Shown: positions 35,960 through 43,437 of the stretch, piece by piece
Layout: each line of letters opens with the position of its first letter
How positions within the stretch are numbered: the stretch's first letter is position 1
Assembly (NCBI RefSeq): GCF_003626595.1
Contig: NZ_RBAK01000003.1
Location: forward strand, 1 to 64,000
Length of the DNA: 64,000 nucleotides
From: Micromonospora endolithica
GTDB lineage: Bacteria > Actinomycetota > Actinomycetes > Mycobacteriales > Micromonosporaceae
Direction: 5' to 3'
The notes under the pieces: generated by a model
Seen by the model: the letters and a program-made list of their open reading frames with translations, nothing else
Told to the model about the DNA's origin: nothing
The model's database searches: none
Made by a program: the position numbers and the translations under genes

Positions 35960-36085
35960 CTCGGTCGCTCCTCACGTAGGGGATGCGGACTTACATCTGC
36001 GGTGCGCCGGTTGGGTCGAGGGGTCGTGGGCTGGCACGTCGCACTCCCCGTGTCCTTTGTGCGTGACGTCGTTTGAAGCCGGAAA

Positions 36086-36126
36086 GGTGCCGCCGCCCGC
36101 CACGGGGGGAGCGAGGCGGCGGCACC
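36086..36126 (-). terminator. Hairpin with 12-bp perfect stem inside the operon
   Basis: GGTGCCGCCGCC and GGCGGCGGCACC pair perfectly over a 17-nt loop. It lies just after the GNAT stop (36156) and 127 bp before the hydroxylase start. It could end or weaken transcription between the upstream transport part and the downstream enzyme part of the operon. Confidence 0.7.
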
Positions 36127-36155
36127 GGTCGTGGGGCCGTCAGGCCGTTGCTCGC

Positions 36156-36836
36156 CTAGTCCCGGCTGTTCAGGCGTATCCAGGGGGATCTGTCGGCGGG
36201 TCGGAGGGCTGGGTCGGGCCGGCTGCCGACTGGTCGGGGCGGACGCCACATGGGGCGCAGTGCGGGGCTGTCTCCGGCGCGGTAGGGCGGCTGGCCGGGT
36301 TGGTAGCCGTGCCGGGCGTACAGGCGGGCGTTGCGGTCGCCGGTGGCTTCGAGGTAGGCCGGAGTGCCGTCGGCGTCGAGGACGGCGTGATGGTGGCGCA
36401 GCAGCCTCGACCCGAGTCCTTGCCCTTGGTGACGGGGGTCGACGGCGAGGAACGCCAGGTACTCGTGTGGTAGCCCGGTGGGGTGGGCGGCGTGCATGGC
36501 GAGGTCGAGGGCGACGAATCGGCCCACGGCGTCGCGGGTGGCGCGGGCGAGACGGACGTCGTAGTCGGTGATGTCCGGTGTGAAGCGGTCCTGCACCCGT
36601 ATCCACAGCGCTGCGGCGCGAAAGTCGTCGTCAACGTCCACGACTCCGTGGGTGAGGAAGTACTCGGCGAAGATGTCGAAGTACGCGCCCTAGATCCGCC
36701 TGCGGCGGTCAGGGTCGGGTACCAGCCAGGAACCGAGGTCGCCGTGCAGGAATCCGTCGGCGAGGATCTCGGTGACCGCATCGACGTCGGCCGCCTCGGC
36801 GCGATGCACATGCGAATGCAGCAGCGGGTGGGTCAT
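36156..36836 (-). pseudogene. GNAT acetyltransferase with an in-frame amber codon
   Basis: From ATG 36836 (overlapping the permease stop by 4 bp) the frame reads MTHPLLHSHVHRAEAADVDA and on to DPDRRRRI. It then meets TAG at 36692-36690 and continues without frame change as GAYFDIFAEYFLTHGVVDVD. The GNAT core follows (YLAFLAVDPRHQGQGLGSRL, NARLYARHGYQP). The stop replaces what is normally Tyr in this family, one base away (TAC to TAG). The enzyme would otherwise be complete at about 226 residues. The gene is inactive, restarts internally at GTG/ATG codons near 36641, or contains a sequence error. Confidence 0.85.
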
Positions 36837-38362
36837 CGCACACCACCACCGGCCCCAGCAGCCTGCGGGGCTGCCTGAGGCACGTCGGGGGTGACGCTGT
36901 TCGCTCCTCGACCGATCCGGTCGTACACCTCAGGGTTGGAGACTTTGAGGATCAGTGCCCACCCGGCGCCCAGGACGGCCGCGACGGCGAACGAGCTGGG
37001 CAGGACCCACCGCCACGGCGAGGTGGCATCGACGCCGAGCAGGGTGGCGAACTGGTTCAGGGTGGCGGCCAGGATCGCCAGGAGCCCCAGCGCCGCGAGG
37101 GTTGGGGCGACCGCGCGTCGCCACACGCTGACTCCTGCGCGGTTCGCGGCGTCGTGGACGAAGAACGCCACGACGGCGAGGGAGGTGGCGGCCATCAGGA
37201 TCAGGACACCGAGGCCGCCCAGGACGGTGATCCAGAAGAACAGATAGACGATCGGGTCGAGACCCGCGATGGCGTACCCGGCGATCACCACGGCCGCGAG
37301 CAGCGTCTGCGTCAGCGAGCCCCACTTCGGGGAGCGGTTGCGGCGGCTGGTGATGCCGAGCCACTGCGGCAGGACTCGCTCGCGGCCGAGGGCGAAGGCG
37401 TAGCGGGCGGCGGTGTTGTGGAAGGCCAGCAGCGCGGCGAAGAGGCTGGTCACGAACAGCAGGTGCCCGGCGTCGACCCAGGTCTGACCGAGGTGCGGTT
37501 GCACGAGGGTGAACATCAGCTCGGTGCCGTTGGTCCTTGCCGCCTCCACGACGTTGTCGGGGCCGGCGGCTACCGACATGGCCCACGAGCACAGGGCGTA
37601 GAGCAGGCCGATGATGATCAGGGCGGTGTAGGTGGCGCGGGGTACGGTGCGCTGCGGGTCCTTGGTCTCCTCCGAGTAGACCGCGGTGGCCTCGAAGCCG
37701 ACGAACCCGGTGATCGCGGTGACCAGCGCCGCGCCGATCCCGGCGGCGAACAGGTGGCTCGGTGCGAGCGTGGTGAAGGTGACCTCGTTGTTCGCCGGGT
37801 GCGCCAGTTCCACCACGGCGAACACGGCCGCGATACCGATCTCGGTGACCAGCAGCACGGCCAGGACGCTGCCGTTGAGGTCCACGCGCAGTACCCCCAT
37901 CACGGCGATCACCGCCCAAGCGGCGAAGGCGCACATCCACCACGCCACGTCGACCCCGGCTCGGTCGGCGAGGAACCCGGCCAGTACGGCTCCGAACCCC
38001 CCGTACAAGCCGACTTGCATGGCGTTGTAGGCGAGGAGGGCGACGAACGAGGCGGCGACGCCGGGCACCCGACCAAGGCCGCGTGCGATGTAGGAGTAAA
38101 ACGCCCCCGCGTTTACGATCTTGCGGGACATGGCGACGTAGCCCACGGAGAAGACGCCAAGGATGGCGGCCACCGCCAGGTAGGCCACCGGGATGCCGAC
38201 GACGCCGGTTACTGCCCAACCGGTGGTGGCACCGCCGGCGACGACGGTCAGAGGCGCGGCGGCGGCCATCACGATCGCGACGACCGGCCACATGCCGAGC
38301 CGGCCTCGCTGCAACGCCAGCGTCACGTTGCTCAGCGGTGATCGAGGAGGGGAATTCGTCAT
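36833..38362 (-). CDS. APC-family amino acid permease
   Basis: The protein of about 509 residues has twelve or more hydrophobic segments of the amino acid/polyamine/organocation transporter type. TM1 carries the unwound GxG-like region (MAAAAPLTVVAGGATTGWAV) and TM6 the FVGFEATAVYSEETKDPQRT block that is typical of the family. It should import an amino acid precursor or export a product. ATG 38362 is preceded by AAGGA; the frame is open to 38425. It overlaps the GNAT gene downstream by 4 bp. Confidence 0.92.
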   Translation of the reverse strand: MTNSPPRSPLSNVTLALQRGRLGMWPVVAIVMAAAAPLTVVAGGATTGWAVTGVVGIPVAYLAVAAILGVFSVGYVAMSRKIVNAGAFYSYIARGLGRVPGVAASFVALLAYNAMQVGLYGGFGAVLAGFLADRAGVDVAWWMCAFAAWAVIAVMGVLRVDLNGSVLAVLLVTEIGIAAVFAVVELAHPANNEVTFTTLAPSHLFAAGIGAALVTAITGFVGFEATAVYSEETKDPQRTVPRATYTALIIIGLLYALCSWAMSVAAGPDNVVEAARTNGTELMFTLVQPHLGQTWVDAGHLLFVTSLFAALLAFHNTAARYAFALGRERVLPQWLGITSRRNRSPKWGSLTQTLLAAVVIAGYAIAGLDPIVYLFFWITVLGGLGVLILMAATSLAVVAFFVHDAANRAGVSVWRRAVAPTLAALGLLAILAATLNQFATLLGVDATSPWRWVLPSSFAVAAVLGAGWALILKVSNPEVYDRIGRGANSVTPDVPQAAPQAAGAGGGVR

Positions 38363-38399
38363 AACGGTTGTCCTTGCGGAGAGGGGTTGGGGAAGGAGT

Positions 38400-39161
38400 T
38401 CAGTGGGCGCTGAGGACGCCGTCACCGACAGCGGCCTGGGTGTGATGCAGCAGCTCCTGGGTGCCGCGCCATGCCGCCTCGACCTGAAGGGTTAGAAACT
38501 CGAATGCCGCGCGGGGTGCGCCGTCCAACAGGCGCAGGTGCAGGTCCGTGGCGCGGGTCAGCCCGGCGAGGAAGACGTCCTCATCCGTGAGGGGCTCGTG
38601 GTGGCGCAGCCTGGTCGACAGGCGGGCTGCCGGCCATGCGGCGACGTTGATGTCGGTCGGCACGTAGGTGACGGTGCGGCGCAGCAGGCGGCGGCTCTCC
38701 TCCGGTCGGAGATGCCGCGCCCGGGTCATCCGCTGCGCCACGTCCTCGTAGGCGGAGCAGCCCAGGAACGCCAGCCAGGTGCGGATCGGCAGCACCCCCG
38801 CCTCGCCGAGGAGATGATCGAGGACTTTGTGCGCCACCGCGTCACTCGGCGACGTACGGTCGGTTACTCGCACGCACCCGTGCTCGACAGCGATCCTCGC
38901 GGTGAAGGCCAGCTCCCCGAGCAGAGCCGCCGCGAGCCCGATCCCGGCCACTCGCGGGTGCAGCAACGGGCGACCGCTGGAGTCGTGGTGACACAGCCGG
39001 AAGAAGTCATCGGCCAACATCGGCCACGTCACCGCTGACCCGCCTCTCACCGCATGCCTGCCAACGGCTTTCGCCGTCCCGTGCGAACCCGTCCGGTCGG
39101 CCCCGCTCGCCGCCGCGCCCTCACTGGCAGCGACGACGAGCGGGGAATCTAGGTGCGCCAT
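38400..39161 (-). CDS. GPP34 (GOLPH3/VPS74-like) family protein
   Basis: The 253-residue protein matches the bacterial relatives of the Golgi phosphoprotein GOLPH3: MLADDFFRLCHHDSSGRPLL, then GIGLAAALLGELAFTARIAV, then DAVAHKVLDHLLGE. In actinomycetes these proteins occur in secondary-metabolite and mobile regions and may bind phosphoinositides or membranes; their role is unknown. ATG 39161 overlaps the previous gene by 13 bp; ATG 39020 (MLADDFF) would give the classic family length and may be the real start. Confidence 0.8.
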   Translation of the reverse strand: MAHLDSPLVVAASEGAAASGADRTGSHGTAKAVGRHAVRGGSAVTWPMLADDFFRLCHHDSSGRPLLHPRVAGIGLAAALLGELAFTARIAVEHGCVRVTDRTSPSDAVAHKVLDHLLGEAGVLPIRTWLAFLGCSAYEDVAQRMTRARHLRPEESRRLLRRTVTYVPTDINVAAWPAARLSTRLRHHEPLTDEDVFLAGLTRATDLHLRLLDGAPRAAFEFLTLQVEAAWRGTQELLHHTQAAVGDGVLSAH

Positions 39162-39499
39162 ACGAACGTCAACTCCTGCTCCAGAGCGCTGACCCGCACC
39201 TGGCAGAGCAGCCGCTTGAACACCGGGCGCAGCCCGTTGACCGGAACGTCAGCGACCTGCCGCCGGTCCCGCCGCTCTACCGCATTCCTGGCGAGTGCCT
39301 CGACTACCGCAGCGTCCACAGGCCACAGGCGACATCCGCAGGCGCTGCGGTAGCCGCGGCCACCATCAACAAGGTCCAGGGGCGTCAGATGCAGATCGCA
39401 TCCATCGCACACCAGCAGGCCCTTGAGTTGGTAAAGGCCGGAATCATCAGGCCGGTCGCTGCCGCCGGCCCTGAATCGGGCGAGACTGCTGACTGACAT
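39149..39499 (-). CDS. Small zinc-ribbon protein, first gene of the operon
   Basis: The 116-residue protein carries a Cys pair CDGC near residue 31 and CGC near 55 (VCDGCDLHLTPLD, YRSACGCRLWPVDAA), consistent with one zinc ribbon. The arrangement resembles the zinc beta-ribbon of serine recombinases, but no catalytic domain is present. It may be a free-standing DNA- or RNA-binding module. ATG 39499 has GGAGAA upstream. The gene faces the divergent regulator across a 316-bp gap, so it is the first gene of the leftward operon. Confidence 0.65.
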   Translation of the reverse strand: MSVSSLARFRAGGSDRPDDSGLYQLKGLLVCDGCDLHLTPLDLVDGGRGYRSACGCRLWPVDAAVVEALARNAVERRDRRQVADVPVNGLRPVFKRLLCQVRVSALEQELTFVWRT

Positions 39500-39815
39500 G
39501 GATTCTCCGCTCGTTGTACGATCTTGCTAACACACTAACACACGCCCTGCGCCAGATGGCCGTGAAGTCGGGCGCGCCCAAAAGCAGCCCGGGCTCACGC
39601 CAGGCGATCGTTGGCGGCATGGCGATACCAAGACCATCGCAGGCATGCGGACTGGTTACACCTCGATGACGGGCCGTACATCAACGGATCCATGGGTAAC
39701 GCTGAGCAGCCACTATGCATTCGGGCACGACGAATGCCCATCAGGATGGGTAAGGTGATCCGCAGCATCGGCGTCGATGTCAGCGCGCGGCGCCTGTACA
39801 CCGTTGAGAGGCAGC
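39500..39815. promoter_or_regulatory. Divergent promoter region with tandem CTAACACA
   Basis: This 316-bp gap separates the start of the leftward ten-gene operon from the rightward regulator gene. CTAACACA is repeated head-to-tail at 39527-39542 (TGTGTTAGTGTGTTAG on the leftward strand), 28 bp before the zinc-ribbon gene's start. That position fits a promoter or operator. The regulator encoded at 39816 is the obvious candidate to bind it. No gene is seen in the gap. Confidence 0.55.
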
Positions 39816-40946
39816 ATGGGATCGACCGCATCCGCCCGTCGGCACCCCAGCCCACAGGCGCGTGGGCGAGAGCTCGCCCGACTCGGCAAGCAGCTATGGC
39901 AGGAGTTGGGATCCGTCAAGGCCGTGGCCGCAGAGCTGATGAGTCGAAACCCCGACGTCCCAAGCATCCAGGCGTACCGGTACGCAGCCGGACTCTCGCA
40001 GGACCAAGCCGCCGTGCGCTATAACGAGGTCGCCGAACACCAGACCAGCCTTGGAGGGACGACGATCAACGCCTGGGAGACGTGGGCACGCACGCGCGGT
40101 TCAGGCTCCCCGCCACCCTTCTCCAGCCTGCTCATCCTTGCCACCGCCTACAGCCGGGGACCACTTGGAGTTACCGACGAAGACATATCGCCGAGCGACC
40201 TCGTTGCGGAAGCGTATGAGCGACTAGCGCCGGAAGATCAAATCTCGCTGAAGACGCTTTCGGCGAGGAGCAGCCATCCGAGTCAAGGCCCAGGCGGCGC
40301 TACCACGGTTGACCTAGCAACCAGGCTGCCGGCAGGCTCGAACATCGTCGGGCCCGACTTCAACCTGACCGTGCCCACCGTCGACTTCGGAAATCCCGAG
40401 ATTTGCGCCTTCTCGTTACCGAATCCTCGCCCCGGCAACCTCCTCGACCTGACCTGGGAGACCTTCGGCTTCGGAGTCGAGCGCCTGATTAGGCAAATCA
40501 AGAACGTCGGTAGGCGACTCGATGTCGACATTTGCTTCGGGGTGAACGAGGCGGGCCTGGTCATGGCCACCTTCCTCGCCTCAGCCCAGTTCTCGCGCTG
40601 CGCCATCGGCTATCTGCGCTGCAACAAGGTGCGAGACAGTATCGCCCTTGCCTCCACCTCCTTCTATCCCGAAGCAGACGAGGCACCGACGATACTTATC
40701 TGCGATTTCGAGGTCAAGCACGCCGACGTCGTGGGCTTCTTGGCGAGCGAGATCCGTCGCCGATATCCCAACGCATCGCTCTACTTCGCCGTGTTCGGAG
40801 CGATGACCAAAGGCTCAGATCTTGAAGTGGCCAGCTTCGACGAGCTGACTGGTGCTCAGATCATGCGAGCAGCCGACTTTTCGGCCGTGTTCATCGCCGC
40901 GACGATGAGCCCGCCCGGCATCGAACCGCCACTTGAACTGCGATAA
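39816..40946 (+). CDS. XRE-type regulator fused to a phosphoribosyltransferase-like domain
   Basis: ATG 39816 (GAGAGG upstream) gives a protein of about 376 residues. Residues 40-100 form a lambda-repressor-like HTH (SIQAYRYAAGLSQDQAAVRY, TINAWETWARTRG). A linker region lies near 120-170. The C-terminal half has an alpha/beta domain with a PRTase-like core: FGVNEAGLVMATFLASAQFS, CNKVRDSIALASTSFYPEAD and EAPTILICDFEVKHADVVGF, where the last matches the PRPP-loop position. A regulator that senses PRPP or a nucleotide, as PurR and PyrR do, is inferred. It is divergent from the operon that contains a PRTase and directly precedes a phosphatase gene. Confidence 0.75.
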   Translation: MGSTASARRHPSPQARGRELARLGKQLWQELGSVKAVAAELMSRNPDVPSIQAYRYAAGLSQDQAAVRYNEVAEHQTSLGGTTINAWETWARTRGSGSPPPFSSLLILATAYSRGPLGVTDEDISPSDLVAEAYERLAPEDQISLKTLSARSSHPSQGPGGATTVDLATRLPAGSNIVGPDFNLTVPTVDFGNPEICAFSLPNPRPGNLLDLTWETFGFGVERLIRQIKNVGRRLDVDICFGVNEAGLVMATFLASAQFSRCAIGYLRCNKVRDSIALASTSFYPEADEAPTILICDFEVKHADVVGFLASEIRRRYPNASLYFAVFGAMTKGSDLEVASFDELTGAQIMRAADFSAVFIAATMSPPGIEPPLELR

Positions 40947-40963
40947 TGACGTCAGGAGACGCG

Positions 40964-41893
40964 ATGGACTACAAGGCTGAATTGCCCGATCTTGCTCGGC
41001 AAACCGCAGAGGTCGTGGATACGATCATGCTGGAGATCCGACCCAAGCTGCTTGAAGCGGCCTTCACCGGCAAGGCAGGGGAAAGCGAGAACCTGCGACA
41101 CGCGGACAACTTCCTGTCGGTACATGACATGTGGTCGCACGAGCGGTACCGCGAGCTGATGAGCAGGCATCTGAAGTCTTTCGTCTATGCCTCCGAGGAG
41201 GCCGAGCCGCAAGTCGTCGGTGATGAAGCCGATCCCGACCTGTGCGTTCTCGTTGACCCGCTCGACACCAGCGAGCTAGCAGTGCGGGGACTTTTGGGTT
41301 ACACCCATGTCATGATCTACTCCCGCGCGCTCGCACGACCCATCGTGTCGGTAGTGGGCGACATCTACCACCACGTCCGGCTCTACGTAGCCGCTCAAGA
41401 CGACGATGGAAACGACCGCGCCTACGCCTTCACGGCCGACGGCCAGGGACGGGCACTCCTCCAGAGAGAGCCGAAACGTCTATCAGAGTCCCTCCTCACC
41501 AATTTCCTCATGCGACCGGCCGAGCGGCTCCTCCCCCTCAGCCGACAGCACCGACTCATGACTGCACTCGACCAACCTGACGCAGACGGCAAAAGCAGGG
41601 GAAGGATCGGCGTCGACTTCGGCTCAGTCAGCCTCTGCCACGTCGCGGCAGGATTCACCGAAGGCGTCCTTGAGTTCGCTAAAGGCTTCGCCATCTGGGA
41701 CCTCGCACCGGGTCACTACATCCTCCACGCCGCCGGCGGAACGGTGCTGGACCTCGAAGGTCAACCTATCCCACTCGACTACGGGCTGGCATCGCTAATT
41801 GACATCGCCGACGCTATGGATCGAAGGCAGAAGTTCGTTGCCACAGGCAGCCGTGCGCTAGCCGATGAGATTCTCCACTACATCGATGCCTGA
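40964..41893 (+). CDS. Inositol monophosphatase-family phosphatase
   Basis: The protein of about 309 residues belongs to the lithium-sensitive phosphatase superfamily. The metal site is visible as YASEEAEPQ and LVDPLDTSELAVRG (DPxDxT). The C-terminal FAIWDLAPGHYILHAAGG matches the WDxAxG motif. The substrate could be an inositol, a sugar phosphate or a 3'-phosphonucleotide. ATG 40964 has AGGAG 5 bp upstream and is preferred over ATG 40946, which overlaps the previous stop (TAATG). The Gly of the usual DPLDGT is Thr here. It is co-transcribed with the regulator. Confidence 0.85.
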   Translation: MDYKAELPDLARQTAEVVDTIMLEIRPKLLEAAFTGKAGESENLRHADNFLSVHDMWSHERYRELMSRHLKSFVYASEEAEPQVVGDEADPDLCVLVDPLDTSELAVRGLLGYTHVMIYSRALARPIVSVVGDIYHHVRLYVAAQDDDGNDRAYAFTADGQGRALLQREPKRLSESLLTNFLMRPAERLLPLSRQHRLMTALDQPDADGKSRGRIGVDFGSVSLCHVAAGFTEGVLEFAKGFAIWDLAPGHYILHAAGGTVLDLEGQPIPLDYGLASLIDIADAMDRRQKFVATGSRALADEILHYIDA

Positions 41894-41930
41894 CCCAGCT
41901 ATCCTGACCCGCCCGAACGCAAATTGCAGG

Positions 41931-42539
41931 TCAGGGCCGGTGCGGCCCAGACGGCTCCGTGGTTGACAGAAAGTCGGCGGGTACACCGACGTTGATCAGC
42001 TGGTCGCGCATCCGGTCCAGCGAGGCGAGGGTCCAGTCCGGATAGGCGGACAGGAACAGCAGTCGCTGGGCCGCGTCGCGGTCGGTCCGGGCTGCTTCGA
42101 TCGATGCCTCGACCGCGCCTACAGCCCTTTCCCAATGATCACCGTCGGATGCGGTGACCCCGTCGGGCTGGGTAGCGCGCAGGGGACGCGACCGGCCGGT
42201 GAGAACCAGTGTGACAGCGGCGAGCAGGCCACCGGCGACGGTGAGAGCGGGAAGCAGCAGCCAGGTGGGAGCGGCGTCCCAGTACGCACCCGGTTGGAGG
42301 GCGCTGTGCACGGTGGCCACCGGACCGCTGTTGTCGTCGGGCGGGCGGAGCACGCGTACGAGGTTGCCGTACAGGGCGATGACAGGGAACGCCAGGGCGA
42401 GTGCGGTGACGGCGGTCAGTGCGGTCACGTTGGCCCGGTGTGTGGGATGTGCGGGACGAACCCGCCGTGCCATCGTCGCGGCGAGTGCCCATCCGGTGAT
42501 CAGCCCGAGGGTCATGCCGGTGAGGCTGAGGGCGGGCAT
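41931..42539 (-). pseudogene. C-terminal remnant of a membrane protein paralogous to 19329-20276
   Basis: The open frame gives 202 residues with three membrane segments (MTLGLITGWALAATMARRVR, VTALTAVTALALAFPVIALY, WLLLPALTVAGGLLAAVTLV). These match residues 195-310 of the protein encoded at 19329-20276. The N-terminal anchor and external domain are missing, and the sequence before 42540 shows no trace of them. A 55-residue soluble tail, absent from the other copy, follows the last membrane segment. I treat it as a truncated gene, cut near the IS remnant at 42.8-43.3 kb. Confidence 0.7.
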
Positions 42540-42798
42540 CGCCGCTGAACCAGCGGCCCAACTGGTAAGCCTGACGATGCCGGCTGCCTATGGTCGGGGT
42601 GTGGCGCAGATTCGTGCAACGCCGCAGTGGCTATTGTCCAACGCGACTTACGCCCATCTCGCGCGCCGTCTGCCTGCCGCCGGGATCGACCTCAGCCCCT
42701 TTTGGCGGCCACTACCGTCGCGCCCGTAGGCCGCGCGGCGCACGTTCACTGCCGCACGACACTGCCGGTGTTCACTCGGCACGCGCTTAGACCGTGTC

Positions 42799-43345
42799 TC
42801 ATTTGGCGTGCTTGACGAGTTTGCGGTAGAAGATGAGGGCGCAGGCGATGGTGGTGAACGGGGCGAAGTGGTCGGCGTGGCGGTCGTAGCGGTGTATCAG
42901 GCGCCGGTAGCGCATCAGCCATGGCATGGTGCGCTCGATGACCCAGCGGTGGCGGCCGAGGCGTTGTAAAGACTCGATCTTCTTGCGGGCGATCCGCACG
43001 GTGATGCCGCGCCAGCGGACCTCAGCCCGCAGTGCTCTGTGGTCGTAAGCCTTGTCGGCGTGCAGCCTGTCGGGTCGGCGGCGCGGGCGGCCGAACGGCC
43101 CGCGACCGCTGGCAGACCGTCCAGCAGTGGCAGCAGCACCGCCGCGTCCGGCATGTTCGCTGCGGAGATGGCGGTGTTCAGCGGCAGGCCGCCACGCTCG
43201 ACCATCGCATGGATCTTGCTGCCGGGCTTGCCACGGTCGACCGGGCTCGGCCCGGTCAGATCGCCCCCTTCTCAGCTTGTAACTGGATCGAGTCAATCAC
43301 CGCCCTGGACCAGTCCAGGTCCCCACGAGCCTGCAGGCGGCCACC
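42799..43345 (-). pseudogene. IS5-family transposase remnant
   Basis: Pieces in two frames reconstruct the C-terminal half of an IS5-type DDE transposase: DWSRAVIDSIQLQAEKGGDL, then TGPSPVDRGKPGSKIHAMVE. After frame changes near 43.2 and 43.1 kb come LHADKAYDHRALRAEVRWRG, RWVIERTMPWLMRYRRLIHR and KLVKHAK. The N-terminal half is absent and no terminal inverted repeats could be paired. It lies between the truncated membrane protein gene and the CARF gene. Confidence 0.8.
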
Positions 43346-43437
43346 TTGATCGGTCGCTCGAGATCGCGCCACCCCCTGCCACAACGGCCGCCGATATACG
43401 ACCGCTGGCTCCTACCGGCGCAAGTTACTGTGTTCGG

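Noticed and set aside
42590-42729. Small + strand frame between the truncated membrane gene and the IS5 remnant
   Set aside because: Too short, no ribosome-binding site, and it lies in DNA disrupted by insertion; it may be a fragment but cannot be supported.
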